The notes under the pieces are model-generated. The model had not been told where the DNA came from. It saw only the letters and a program-made list of their open reading frames with translations, and did no database searches. A stretch of DNA of 64,000 nucleotides from Pseudooceanicola sp. (lineage in GTDB: Bacteria; Pseudomonadota; Alphaproteobacteria; Rhodobacterales; Rhodobacteraceae). The stretch covers positions 1-64,000 of the forward strand of contig PAPR01000065.1 of assembly GCA_002709085.1 (NCBI GenBank). The letters are read 5' to 3'. Of the stretch, positions 43,294 to 52,678 are shown piece after piece. How positions within the stretch are numbered: the first letter of the stretch is position 1; every line of letters begins with the position of its first letter. The position numbers were made by a program, and so were the translations under genes.

Positions 43294-44679
43294 ATGAGAC
43301 AAGTGGGGATGCGGGCGATGGCGACGAGACAGGACGCGACGAGACAGAACCCGTTGGCGTGGATGACCCGGCTGACGATGATCCTCGGGGTCGCGACCCT
43401 CGGCGCCTGCGCCGAACCGGACGAGATTTTGCCCGGCAAGCGGGAACAGGTGACGGCGATCCTGTCAGATCAGCCGGACGGCGCGGATGACACGCAAACG
43501 GTAAACCGCACAGCTCCGGTCGCCATTCCGCGTGCCACCAACAATGCAAACTGGGTACAGCGCCCCGGCACCCCGGCAACTCGGGTCGACAACGCCGCAC
43601 TCTCCGGCGCGCCGCGCCTGATCTGGGCCAGCAACATCGGCTCGGGCGATGACCGCAAGGCGCGAGTCACGGGCGATCCCGTCGTCGCGGATGGCCGGGT
43701 CTTTGCACTGGACAGCGAGGCGCGTGTCACCGCGCTCAGCACCGGTGGTGCGACCGCCTGGACCCGCGATCTGACCCCGCCGGGTGATGGCAGTGGACAG
43801 GCGACGGGCGGTGGGCTGGCCTATGGCGGAGGCAAGCTGTTCGTCTCGACTGGCTACGGCATCCTCTCCGCGCTCGACCCGGTGAGCGGCGCGATCCTGT
43901 GGGAACAGGACCTCGACGCCTCGGGAACAGGCACGCCGACGGTGGCGGGCGATATCGTTTATGTCGTTTCGGGCGATGCGACGGCCTGGGCGATCAACAC
44001 CGCCAACGGGCGCGTGTTGTGGCAGGTGACGGCGACGCCGGATCGCAATTCGCTTTTGGGCGGACCGGCCCCGGCGGTAACAAATGACCTCGTGATCTTT
44101 GCCCATGCCTCGGGCGAGGTTCAGGCGGTGACACGCGCAGGCGGGCTGCAGACATGGGGGGCCTTGGTCTCGGGTCGGCGTCGCGGCTATGCGAAATCCG
44201 AAATCGGAGACATCTCGGGTGATCCCGTGGTCTCCGGCGGGACGGTCTATACGGGCGTGCAATCCGGCTCCATGGTCGCGCTGAATGCCGAGTCCGGCGA
44301 ACGACTCTGGACGGCCAAAGAGGGGCCGATGTCCCCCGTCTGGGCGGTCGGCGATGCGGTGTTCCTGGTGTCGGATTTGAATGAGCTGGTGCGCATCGAT
44401 GCCGCGACCGGTGAGCGGGTCTGGGGTGAAAAGCTGCCACTCTTCACCACCGAACGTCCCCGCCGCCAGCGCGAGGTCTATGCCCATTACGGACCGATCA
44501 TGGCCGGTGGCCGGTTGATCGTCGCTTCGGGCGACGGCGCGCTTCGCAGCTTTGATCCGGCGAGCGGTGCCTTGTTGGGCCAGGCGGAGATCCCCGGCGG
44601 CGCCTCCTCGAACCCGGTGGTTGCGGGCGGCACGCTTTACGTTGTGTCGCGGCGCGGTCAACTGCTGGCTTTCCGTTGA
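43294..44679 (+). CDS. bamB: BamB-like outer-membrane assembly lipoprotein (PQQ-type beta-propeller)
   Basis: Beta-propeller lipoprotein of the BAM complex that inserts outer-membrane proteins. The signal MTRLTMILGVATLGAC ends in a lipobox (LGAC). The repeats include ALDSEARVTALSTGGATAWTRDL, LSALDPVSGAILWEQDL, WAINTANGRVLWQVTA, VALNAESGERLWTAKEG, VRIDAATGERVWGEKLP and RSFDPASGALLGQAEI, the PQQ-like blades. The start is uncertain: ATG 43363 gives the most usual signal length; 43294, 43309 and 43318 are in frame. Between yfgM and der. Confidence 0.92.
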   Translation: MRQVGMRAMATRQDATRQNPLAWMTRLTMILGVATLGACAEPDEILPGKREQVTAILSDQPDGADDTQTVNRTAPVAIPRATNNANWVQRPGTPATRVDNAALSGAPRLIWASNIGSGDDRKARVTGDPVVADGRVFALDSEARVTALSTGGATAWTRDLTPPGDGSGQATGGGLAYGGGKLFVSTGYGILSALDPVSGAILWEQDLDASGTGTPTVAGDIVYVVSGDATAWAINTANGRVLWQVTATPDRNSLLGGPAPAVTNDLVIFAHASGEVQAVTRAGGLQTWGALVSGRRRGYAKSEIGDISGDPVVSGGTVYTGVQSGSMVALNAESGERLWTAKEGPMSPVWAVGDAVFLVSDLNELVRIDAATGERVWGEKLPLFTTERPRRQREVYAHYGPIMAGGRLIVASGDGALRSFDPASGALLGQAEIPGGASSNPVVAGGTLYVVSRRGQLLAFR

Positions 44680-44736
44680 CGCAGGAATAGGGTATCGGGG
44701 CGACTTTCACCCCTTTTCCAAGGGATCGAGGTCCGG

Positions 44737-46221
44737 ATGTCCTTTACTCTCGCCATTGTCGGGCGGCCCAATGTGGGCAAGTCGACGCTGTTCAATCGCC
44801 TCGTCGGGCGACGGCTTGCGCTGGTCGATAACCAGCCGGGTGTGACCCGCGATCTGCGCGAGGGCGAAGCGCGCCTCGGCCATTTGCGCTTTACCGTGAT
44901 CGACACCGCCGGGCTGGAAGAGGCGACGGATGAGAGCCTGCAAGGCCGGATGCGCAAGCTGACCGAACGCGCGGTCGATATGGCGGACGTCTGCCTTTTC
45001 GTGATCGATGCGCGCGCGGGCGTGACCTATGCGGATCAGTTCTTTGCCGAAATTCTGCGCAAACGCTCGGCCCATGTGATCCTTGCCGCCAACAAGGCGG
45101 AAGGGCGCGCTGGCGAGGCCGGCCTGATGGAAGCCTATGAGTTGGGCCTTGGCGAGCCTGTGCGCTTGTCGGCCGAGCATGGCGAAGGGATGAGCGATCT
45201 GGCCTCGGTCCTCGACCCGATCGCGGACCAGTTCGCCGCACGCGAGGAGGAAGCCGCGCGCCGGATGGAGGCCGAAGGGCTGACCCCCGACACCGACATG
45301 GACGTCGACGAAGAACCCGAGGACGACGAAAGCTGGCGTCCGAGCGAGGATCGCCCCTTGCAAGTTGCGGTGGTCGGGCGACCCAATGCGGGCAAATCCA
45401 CGCTGATCAACCGCATCCTCGGCGATGATCGTCTGTTGACGGGCCCCGAGGCGGGGATCACGCGGGATTCGATCTCACTGCGGATGGACTGGGGCGGCCT
45501 GCCGGTTCGGATCTTTGATACCGCCGGGATGCGCAAAAAGGCCAAGGTTCAGGAAAAGCTCGAAAAACTCTCGGTCTCCGACGGTTTGCGCGCGGTGAAG
45601 TTCGCTGAGGTCGTCGTGGTGCTGCTGGACGCGGCCATTCCGTTCGAACAGCAGGATCTGCGGATTGCGGACCTCGCCGAGCGTGAGGGGCGCGCGGTGG
45701 TGATCGCGGTCAACAAATGGGACATGGAAGAGGACAAGCAGGGCAAGCTGCGTGATCTGCGCGAAGCGTTCGAGCGTCTCCTGCCCCAGTTGCGCGGCGC
45801 GCCGCTGGTCACGGTGTCGGCCAAGACCGGGCGGGGTCTGGACCGGTTGCAAGCCGCCGTCGCGCAGGCGCATGAAGTCTGGAACCGCCGTATTTCTACC
45901 GCAAAGCTCAACCGCTGGCTCATCGGCATGCTGGAGATGCATCCGCCCCCCGCTCCGGGCGGGCGACGGATCCGCATGCGCTATGTCACGCAGGCCAAGA
46001 CGCGGCCCCCCGCATTCGTCGTCATGTGTTCTCACCCTGATGCAGTCCCGGCGAGCTATTCGCGCTATCTGGTGAACGGTCTGCGCAATGATTTTGACAT
46101 GCCGGGGACGCCGATCAGGATGTATCTGCGATCTCAGGCCGAGAAGAACCCCTATAAGGGGCGCAAGAAATCTACGCCCTCGCGGTTGCGAAAGCATTTG
46201 GGCAAGGGTGGGTACTCCTGA
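44737..46221 (+). CDS. der: Ribosome biogenesis GTPase Der (EngA)
   Basis: Double GTPase needed for 50S maturation. 494 residues. First G domain with [11 protein letters not shown] near residue 8, DTAGLEE and AANKAEG; an acidic linker ([15 protein letters not shown]); second G domain with [11 protein letters not shown] near 212, DTAGMRKK and NKWDMEE; a C-terminal KH-like domain ([11 protein letters not shown]...[41 protein letters not shown]). Followed by the 32-bp repeat. Confidence 0.98.
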   Translation: MSFTLAIVGRPNVGKSTLFNRLVGRRLALVDNQPGVTRDLREGEARLGHLRFTVIDTAGLEEATDESLQGRMRKLTERAVDMADVCLFVIDARAGVTYADQFFAEILRKRSAHVILAANKAEGRAGEAGLMEAYELGLGEPVRLSAEHGEGMSDLASVLDPIADQFAAREEEAARRMEAEGLTPDTDMDVDEEPEDDESWRPSEDRPLQVAVVGRPNAGKSTLINRILGDDRLLTGPEAGITRDSISLRMDWGGLPVRIFDTAGMRKKAKVQEKLEKLSVSDGLRAVKFAEVVVVLLDAAIPFEQQDLRIADLAEREGRAVVIAVNKWDMEEDKQGKLRDLREAFERLLPQLRGAPLVTVSAKTGRGLDRLQAAVAQAHEVWNRRISTAKLNRWLIGMLEMHPPPAPGGRRIRMRYVTQAKTRPPAFVVMCSHPDAVPASYSRYLVNGLRNDFDMPGTPIRMYLRSQAEKNPYKGRKKSTPSRLRKHLGKGGYS

Positions 46222-46251
46222 TTGCAGGGTCTGGTGTGGGTGTCTACCTGC

Positions 46252-46283
46252 GCCTCCGGCGGGAGTATTTTGGACGAGATGAA
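46252..46283 (-). repeat. 32-bp stop-codon-associated repeat, copy 2
   Basis: Read on the minus strand: TTCATCTCGTCCAAAATACTCCCGCCGGAGGC, beginning 8 bp after the stop of the TspO-like gene, in the same relative position as copy 1. One mismatch in 32 to copy 1. On the plus strand it reads CTCC-GGCG-GGAG then TATTTT and may also end der transcription. Confidence 0.8.
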
Positions 46284-46291
46284 GCCGGGCG

Positions 46292-46993
46292 TCAGCGACG
46301 GATTCGGCGCAGGAGCGGCCAGATCAAGAGCGCGGCGCCGATCACTGCGAGCACGATCATCACCGGGCGCAACGGGTCGAGGTTGGCGATCGTGATGCCG
46401 AAGAGCGCCCAGACGACGGCGGCCGCGTAGGCCGGTTCGGGGATTCGCCGAAGGATGAGGACGCCGAGCACGAGCGCCAGCAGCAAGAGCGCGGCGTGGA
46501 TCGGCATGACTGGTGTGCCGCCGTATCCGGTGATGAGCACCGCGGTCGCGACGCAGGAGGCCGCCGTCAGCCACCCGGCATAAAGCCCGATGGGCGCGCG
46601 CAGCCACCAGAGGTCTGCTCGCGGACTGCGGATCAGCGCCAGCGCGGCGCCGGCCCACATGATCCAGATCAGAACGGTCGACCATATGGGTGAGGCATTC
46701 GCGACCGGGATCCAGGCGGTGCCGACGATAAGTGAGACCAGGAGCGGCGGGCGCACCCTTTGCCACGCCGGATCCTCCGCGCGGTTGAACAGGCCATAGG
46801 TCGCGGAGATCACCAGCCACGCATAAATCGGCAACCAGATCGAAAACGCCCAGCCCGCCGGTTGGATCGGCGGATCGTATTGCGGCACCGGAAAGCGATC
46901 CGGCGGGAAGCCGTTGAACCCGCTGCTTAACACGGGAGAGAGGGCAAAGGCGATGGCGGCGAGCAGGGTCGCGAGGGGGATCAGGCGGGTCAT
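46292..46993 (-). CDS. TspO/tryptophan-rich sensory protein-like membrane protein
   Basis: 233 residues, about seven or eight hydrophobic helices. The stretch PPIQPAGWAFSIWLPIYAWLVI is the hallmark of the tryptophan-rich sensory protein group related to TspO/MBR. The protein is longer than five-helix TspO (about 160), so it is a distant relative rather than TspO itself. Role unknown. ATG 46993; the track's extension to 47131 is shadow. Confidence 0.8.
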   Translation of the reverse strand: MTRLIPLATLLAAIAFALSPVLSSGFNGFPPDRFPVPQYDPPIQPAGWAFSIWLPIYAWLVISATYGLFNRAEDPAWQRVRPPLLVSLIVGTAWIPVANASPIWSTVLIWIMWAGAALALIRSPRADLWWLRAPIGLYAGWLTAASCVATAVLITGYGGTPVMPIHAALLLLALVLGVLILRRIPEPAYAAAVVWALFGITIANLDPLRPVMIVLAVIGAALLIWPLLRRIRR

Positions 46994-47082
46994 GCGAGGT
47001 CTACGCGTGACCGCCCGGATCGGTTCACTTTTTTCACCTTGGGTGCTGCGCCGGGGGGGGCGTGTCACCCGGGCGCGCCCCG

Positions 47083-48372
47083 TCAGACCAATGTACCGTC
47101 GGCCGCGAGCGTCGTCTTGCCGCCGAGCCATGGGTGCAGCGCCTCGGGCAGAGTGACAGAGCCATCCGCCTGCTGCCCGTTCTCCAGCACCGCGATCAGG
47201 CAGCGCCCGACGGCGAGGCCGGAGCCGTTCAGCGTGTGCACGAATTCGGGCTTGCCGTCCTTGGGGCGGTAGCGCGCGTTCATTCGGCGGGCCTGGTAGT
47301 CGCCGCAGACTGAGACCGAAGAGATCTCGCGGTAGGCGTTCTGACCCGGCAGCCAGACCTCGATATCATGGGTGCGGCGCGCGCCTGCGCCCATGTCGCC
47401 GGTGCAAAGGACAACGGTGCGGAAAGCGAGGCCGAGTTTCCTTAGGATCCCTTCGGCACAATCGGTCATCCGGTCGAGTTCCGCCCGGCTGTGATCGGGG
47501 TGAGTGATCGAAACCATCTCGACCTTTTCGAACTGGTGCTGGCGCAGCATCCCGGCGGTGTCGCGCCCCGCCGATCCGGCCTCGGAACGGAAGCATTGGG
47601 TGTGGGCGACGTAGCGGCGCGGCAGGTAGGATTCCTCAATCGTGGTGTCGTTGACGATGTTGGTCAGGGTGACTTCGGCGGTCGGGATCAGCCACCAGCC
47701 TTCGCGGGTCTTGTAGCTGTCTTCGCCGAATTTCGGCAATTGACCGGTGCCGAGCATCATCTCCTCGCGCACCAGAACCGGGGTCCAGGTCTCGGTCAGC
47801 CCGTTCTCGCTGATGTGCGTGTCGAGCATGAATTGCGCGAGCGCCCGGTGGATGCGCGCGACGCCGGAGGAAAGAACGACAAAGCGCGCGCCTGACAGTT
47901 TCGCGGCCGTCTCGAAATCCATGCCGGGTTTGACCGAGGGCAGGTCGTAGTGTTCGAGCGGCGTGAAGTCGAACTCGGACGGCGTGCCATGGGTGCGCAG
48001 CTCGACGTTGTCGGATTCGTCCGTCCCCTCGGGGGTGTCCTCATAGGGCAGGTTCGGGATCCGCAGAAGCAGGTCGGTCAATTCGCTGTCCAGCGCCTTG
48101 GCCTCGGTCTGCATACGGGCGATTTCGTCTTTCTTGGCGGCGACGAGGGCGCGCAGGCGTTCGAATTCAGCCTCGTCCCCGCTGGCCTTGGCGCGGCCGA
48201 TCAGCTTGGAACTGGCGTTCTGCTCGGCCTGAGCGGTTTCGGCGGCATGAATGCAGGCGCGGCGCTTTTCGTCCAGTGCAAGGATCTCGGCGGAGACAGG
48301 CGAGACCCCGCGACGCGCCAGAGCGGCGTCAAAAGCGGCGGGATTTTCACGGATGGCGCGGATGTCGTGCAT
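47083..48372 (-). CDS. serS: Seryl-tRNA synthetase
   Basis: Class II synthetase charging tRNA-Ser, 429 residues. Seen: N-terminal [22 protein letters not shown] and the long coiled-coil arm that grips the tRNA, then [11 protein letters not shown], motif 2 [25 protein letters not shown] and motif 3 ([28 protein letters not shown]). Downstream of the phosphoesterase gene by 74 bp on the same strand. Confidence 0.98.
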   Translation of the reverse strand: MHDIRAIRENPAAFDAALARRGVSPVSAEILALDEKRRACIHAAETAQAEQNASSKLIGRAKASGDEAEFERLRALVAAKKDEIARMQTEAKALDSELTDLLLRIPNLPYEDTPEGTDESDNVELRTHGTPSEFDFTPLEHYDLPSVKPGMDFETAAKLSGARFVVLSSGVARIHRALAQFMLDTHISENGLTETWTPVLVREEMMLGTGQLPKFGEDSYKTREGWWLIPTAEVTLTNIVNDTTIEESYLPRRYVAHTQCFRSEAGSAGRDTAGMLRQHQFEKVEMVSITHPDHSRAELDRMTDCAEGILRKLGLAFRTVVLCTGDMGAGARRTHDIEVWLPGQNAYREISSVSVCGDYQARRMNARYRPKDGKPEFVHTLNGSGLAVGRCLIAVLENGQQADGSVTLPEALHPWLGGKTTLAADGTLV

Positions 48373-48446
48373 GTCTGAGTTCCGGAATCATTTGCGTACC
48401 CCGCCGCTTATGGCGGATTTTTCAGGGCAGCAAAACCGGTTCAGCC

Positions 48447-49256
48447 TCAGGGCAGGCGCCAGCCGTCGGGACCATGACAGAACCGCGTGATGTCCATTGG
48501 ACCAAAGCTGTCGTTCTCATCCGCGATCCAGCGGGTCACGGTCAGCTCCCCTTGTTCGGCGGCACCGTCAAAGTCGATGACGGCAAAGTCGTTCGGCTCT
48601 CCTCTCTGGCGCGTCGAAAGGCCGGTGCCACAATGAACCTGGAGGATCGCAGGCGCCTCGGGGTCGGGCGGGGAGACGACGTTCCAGCGGTGCAGATGCC
48701 CTGAAAGAACGACATCCGCGCCCGCCTCGACCAGTGTCCTCAGGCCCCACTCCGCGTTGATCATCGGGGATTTCGTGCTGTCCGAGGGCAGCTCAAACGG
48801 ATGATGCGCGACGATGACATTCAGTCGATCCGGGGGGCTGGCGGCGCAGAGGCGCGCGGCGCGACGGATGCCCCGGCGCGAGGCCCATCCGGTCTGCCAT
48901 CGCCAGGGGGACATGGTGTTGATCCCGATGACGGCCATCTCACCGGCCTGTCGGCTCGGGGCGAGGTCAGTCGCTATGTGCTTGCGATAATTGGAAAACG
49001 GGGTGAAAAAGCGTCGGAACGGGCGATGCACGGGCAGGTCGTGATTACCCGGCACGCAGAGTACGGGCGCGGTGAGGTGATCGATGAAGGCACGCGCCGC
49101 CCGAAACTGGCTCGCGCGCGCACGCTGCGTCAGATCGCCGGAGATTGCGACGATATCGGCGTTCAGCTCGTTCACCGCGCCGATCAGTGGGCGCATCAGC
49201 TCGGGTCGATCCCGCCCGAAGTGTAAATCGGAAAGGTGGACCAGTCGTGTCCTCAT
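48447..49256 (-). CDS. Calcineurin-type metallophosphoesterase
   Basis: 269 residues with the full metal set: HLSDLHFG (DxH), ISGDLTQRA (GDxx), CVPGNHDLP (GNHD), VAHHPFELP (H) and LSGHLHRWNVV (GHxH). CpdA-like in layout; the substrate could be a cyclic nucleotide or a phospholipid. It overlaps the upstream lipid kinase gene by 4 bp, so a phospholipid-related role is thinkable (inference). Confidence 0.92.
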   Translation of the reverse strand: MRTRLVHLSDLHFGRDRPELMRPLIGAVNELNADIVAISGDLTQRARASQFRAARAFIDHLTAPVLCVPGNHDLPVHRPFRRFFTPFSNYRKHIATDLAPSRQAGEMAVIGINTMSPWRWQTGWASRRGIRRAARLCAASPPDRLNVIVAHHPFELPSDSTKSPMINAEWGLRTLVEAGADVVLSGHLHRWNVVSPPDPEAPAILQVHCGTGLSTRQRGEPNDFAVIDFDGAAEQGELTVTRWIADENDSFGPMDITRFCHGPDGWRLP

Positions 49257-50290
49257 GCAGATCCTTCAGGTGCGGGTTGGGGGTCTGAGGCGGGCGGCGC
49301 GACAACCTGCAAGACATCCGGATGCAGGCGGAAACGGAAGGGGCTGGTCATTGTCTCTTTCTCACCGTCACGCGCCATGAGACGGTGTTTCTGACGGGTG
49401 GTTATGGTGACATCGCGACCGTAGATCATCTCCATATCACGGCCAAGACGGGCGGTGCGCCCGGCGAGGCGGATGGCGCGCAGAATGAGGCCGAACCGCC
49501 CGGCATCTGGTGCCACGAATAGCGCGAATTGATCCTTTCGCACCTCATCTGCGCCGGGCAGGTCGAATTCGTCGATCTGGTAGGCGGACTTTGCCACGAA
49601 GGCCAGGGACGAGGTCTTGCGGATGCGGGACCCGTCCACCTCTATGCCCATCGAAAGCGGTGTGCCGAGGGTGGAAAGGGCGCGGATCACCGACCAATAG
49701 GCCGCCATACGGGACCGGCCCCACCGTTTGTAAATCCCTTCGCGCTGATCGAGAATCGCGGGATAGGCCCCGAGCGAGGCGTTGTTGAGAAAGACGCGCC
49801 CGTTGACCTCGCCAATGGAAAAGGCGCGAGGCGGTGAAGTCAGTAGCACCCTGGCAGCGGCGGCCGGATCATCGAGGGGAATGTTGAGAGAACGGGCGAC
49901 GTAGTTGAACGTGCCCAAGGGAATGATTCCCAAATGGGGCAGAGGCTTTGCGCCTTTGCGCGCGTCGAAAATAGCCGAGGCAACCGCCCCGATGGTGCCA
50001 TCCCCGCCAGCCGCCGCGACAACGTCGAAACCGTCATCAACCGCCTGGCGGGCAAGCTTGTCGAGCGCCATACCCTTTTCGACTGCGCGTACCTCACAGG
50101 AGGGGAGTCCGGTGGAGGATGCGTCGCCGCAGAGAGTATCTTCGATCTGCTGGAACAGGCTGGGATCGCGTCGCCCCGAGCCGGGGTTGGCGATAACACA
50201 GACGCGACGGGACGAGGTCTGCGAATCAGTCTGGACGTCAGCGGTACGCTCGGCCGGTTCAGCGGGCCCCTGGGGTGAGGAGAGTTGCAT
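49253..50290 (-). CDS. Diacylglycerol kinase-family lipid kinase
   Basis: 345 residues, DAGK catalytic domain: CVIANPGSGRRDPSLFQ, the nucleotide loop AAAGGDGTIGAVASA, GIIPLGTFNYVARSLNIPLDD, and the distal GEVNGRVFLNNASLGAYP. YegS/BmrU-like. It may phosphorylate diacylglycerol or another lipid. Co-translated with the phosphoesterase (4-bp overlap). Confidence 0.93.
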   Translation of the reverse strand: MQLSSPQGPAEPAERTADVQTDSQTSSRRVCVIANPGSGRRDPSLFQQIEDTLCGDASSTGLPSCEVRAVEKGMALDKLARQAVDDGFDVVAAAGGDGTIGAVASAIFDARKGAKPLPHLGIIPLGTFNYVARSLNIPLDDPAAAARVLLTSPPRAFSIGEVNGRVFLNNASLGAYPAILDQREGIYKRWGRSRMAAYWSVIRALSTLGTPLSMGIEVDGSRIRKTSSLAFVAKSAYQIDEFDLPGADEVRKDQFALFVAPDAGRFGLILRAIRLAGRTARLGRDMEMIYGRDVTITTRQKHRLMARDGEKETMTSPFRFRLHPDVLQVVAPPASDPQPAPEGSA

Positions 50291-50379
50291 TCCGTTTGGC
50301 CGACCTTCGTATTCTTCTGTGGGGGTAACGTCGCGAACCCGACACAGGTTCCATGAAACTTACGCGTCGGAAAATGCGC

Positions 50380-50409
50380 AAGAAAAAGGGGCCGCAAAGG
50401 CGGCCCCTG
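50380..50409 (-). terminator. Intrinsic terminator after the PRC-barrel gene
   Basis: On the minus strand AGGGGCCGC-CTTT-GCGGCCCCT followed by TTTTTCTT, 19 bp after the stop codon. Confidence 0.88.
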
Positions 50410-50427
50410 ATCCGTCAATAACCGAAG

Positions 50428-51438
50428 TTATTTCTTTTCGAACTCAGGCATGGCTTCCAGATCGGCCTCTGCCATCGCGGTGTAGATGCGAACATCGTCA
50501 CCACCGTCCTGACGCAGGATCTGAAGGTCGGTCAGCTTCATAGCGACCGGCTTTTCACCAATCCCGAGGAAACCGCCGATGTCGACGATCGCGTCGGTGA
50601 TCTTGCCGTCTTCCGAAACGATGAGCTCGGAGATTTCACCGACCCATTCGTCGTTGGCATCGTAGACACGGGCACCGTCAAGGTTCTCTGCGGTCAGATA
50701 GGTTTCTTCGACCGGAGTGCCGGCAAAGTTGCTGGGTGCTGCATCGGCGCTGTCAGTCTGAACGGTCGGGTTGGCGTTGGTGTCGACCTCAGCAGTGTCG
50801 GTGTCCGTCAGCTCGCCTTCTTCGGCAGCCATATCGGTCTCTTCAGTGCGTTCGACATCTGCGTTACCGGTCACGCCCTCACGGTTGGCGGTGGCGTTGG
50901 CGGTCGCCTGAACACCGTTCATGGCGTCTTTGGCCTCGGATTCGACTTCCTGCCCGGCGTTTTCGGCTGTGCGCTCAACGTCAGCAGCAGCACGCTCAGC
51001 GGTGCGCTCCATCTTGAATTCGGGCGCTTCTTCCAGCGTGGCCGGGTCAGCGTTCAGCACCAGGTAGAAATCCTCGGGCTGCTCGGTCGCGTTGTCGGAC
51101 ACGAACTGGATCTGGTCGAGGTTTACAGCAACCTGACGCTCGCCCATTCCAAGGAAGCCGCCAATGTCGACCAGCACGTTCTGGACCTGGCCGTCACGGG
51201 ACATGATGACGTCGTTGATTTCACCGATGTCTTCCCAGTTGTCGCCGACGCCTTCGACTTCGGTCACCTCGCCGCTTTCAGCAGCAGCATAGACGCGCAT
51301 GCCGATGAAATCGGAGGCATGAACTTGGCCTTCTTTCATTTCAGTCGCGAAGGGGGATTCGGACATATGGGCTTCGGCGGTTGCAGAGCCGGCTGCGCCA
51401 GCGGCGATCAATGCGGTTGTGAGCAAAAGATGTTTCAT
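50428..51438 (-). CDS. Exported protein with two PRC-barrel domains
   Basis: 336 residues. Signal peptide MKHLLLTTALIAAGAAGSATAEAHM. Two PRC-barrel-like repeats, near residues 40-110 and 245-325, both contain VDIGGFLG(M/I)GE and a following VA(V/M)xLxx(I/L)Q strand, so the protein arose by duplication. The linker is acidic and Asn/Glu/Thr-rich (RTEETDMAAEEGELTDTDTAEVDTN). PRC barrels are known from RimM and photosynthetic reaction centre H; exported tandem forms are of unknown function. Own terminator. Confidence 0.9.
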   Translation of the reverse strand: MKHLLLTTALIAAGAAGSATAEAHMSESPFATEMKEGQVHASDFIGMRVYAAAESGEVTEVEGVGDNWEDIGEINDVIMSRDGQVQNVLVDIGGFLGMGERQVAVNLDQIQFVSDNATEQPEDFYLVLNADPATLEEAPEFKMERTAERAAADVERTAENAGQEVESEAKDAMNGVQATANATANREGVTGNADVERTEETDMAAEEGELTDTDTAEVDTNANPTVQTDSADAAPSNFAGTPVEETYLTAENLDGARVYDANDEWVGEISELIVSEDGKITDAIVDIGGFLGIGEKPVAMKLTDLQILRQDGGDDVRIYTAMAEADLEAMPEFEKK

Positions 51439-51612
51439 GGTCTCTCTCTCTTTTGTTAGTCATGGTGGTGCGGCTGGGCCGCTTCATGGTGGCACAACAC
51501 GAAACCGTGCGGCGAAGTTCCCGATGGGAGTAAAACAAATTAAATTAGCGTAAGGCCGTCTAAACCCTTGTCACGGGGGCCGGCCGACCTAGCGATGAGG
51601 TAGCATGCCACC

Positions 51613-52623
51613 ATGAAAAACAGCACGTCTCACCCCCCATTGGCCGTCACGATAGGCGACACCGCCGGGATCGGACCCGAGGTGGCACTGCGCGCCCTGT
51701 CGCAGCCCGACATGCCCCGCTGCGTACTGATCGGACCGCCTGCCGCAGCGGTGCGCGCGCGCGATCTTGTGGCACCGGGGGTCGAGATCACGGTGGTCGA
51801 AGCCCCGGAAGAGGCGCTTAACCTGCGCAGCGGCGTGGCGATGATCCCCAGCAGCCGGAGCCAGCCTCACCCCTACGGTGAAGTTTCTCGCCAGGCGGGT
51901 CAGATGGCCTATGACGCGATCATGATGGCGATTTCGCTGGCCAAGGCAGGGCGGGTCGCGGGCATTGTCACCGGCCCGATCCACAAGGCCGCTCTGGCCG
52001 CCGCCAATATCCCGTTTCCCGGTCACACGGAAATGCTGGAACAGCATAGTGGCGTGCGTGATGCCGGGGGACGGGTCGCCATGATGCTGGCGAATGACGT
52101 GTTGCGCACCGTTCTTGTCACCATCCACGTCTCGCTGCGCGAGGCGATCGAGCAGGCGGATCACGCGGCGCAGATGCGCACGATCCGGCTGGCGCACAAG
52201 GCCTGTGTCGCCTTTGGCATCGGCAACCCGCGGATCGCAGTCGCAGGCCTGAACCCGCATGCCGGGGAGGACGGCCTCTTTGGACGCGAAGAGATCGAGA
52301 TCATCGCCCCCGCCATTGCCGAGGCGCGCGCCGAAGGCATGGACGTCAGCGGTCCGCATCCTGGCGATACGGTATTCATGCAGGCGCGGACGGGGAAATT
52401 CGATATCGTCGTCGCGCAATACCACGATCAGGGGCTGATCCCGATCAAGTACATGGGTCTCGACAAGGGGGTCAACGTCACGCTCGGCCTGCCATTCGTG
52501 CGCACCTCTCCCGATCATGGCACAGCATTCGACATCGCGGGGCAGGGGATTGCGAACCCGGAGTCGATGGTTCAGGCGATCAGGATGGCCGACCGGATGT
52601 CGCGCTCAAAGTTACGGGCATAA
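51613..52623 (+). CDS. pdxA: 4-hydroxythreonine-4-phosphate dehydrogenase
   Basis: PdxA, NAD-dependent step of pyridoxal phosphate synthesis. 336 residues. Seen: AVTIGDTAGIGPEVALRAL, TGPIHKAALAAANIPFPGHTEMLEQ, GLNPHAGEDGLFGREE, VAQYHDQGLIPIKYMG and SPDHGTAFDIAGQG, with the metal-binding His residues in place. pdxH lies at the far end of the window, not linked. Confidence 0.97.
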   Translation: MKNSTSHPPLAVTIGDTAGIGPEVALRALSQPDMPRCVLIGPPAAAVRARDLVAPGVEITVVEAPEEALNLRSGVAMIPSSRSQPHPYGEVSRQAGQMAYDAIMMAISLAKAGRVAGIVTGPIHKAALAAANIPFPGHTEMLEQHSGVRDAGGRVAMMLANDVLRTVLVTIHVSLREAIEQADHAAQMRTIRLAHKACVAFGIGNPRIAVAGLNPHAGEDGLFGREEIEIIAPAIAEARAEGMDVSGPHPGDTVFMQARTGKFDIVVAQYHDQGLIPIKYMGLDKGVNVTLGLPFVRTSPDHGTAFDIAGQGIANPESMVQAIRMADRMSRSKLRA

Positions 52624-52678
52624 ACGCTACGGGCTTAATCGGCGGTTCGGGCTGCGCGGCGAAACGAAGCGGCGTGGC

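Noticed and set aside
43465-44661. 398-residue ORF opposite bamB
   Set aside because: Antisense shadow; the plus strand has clear PQQ-type repeats and operon context.
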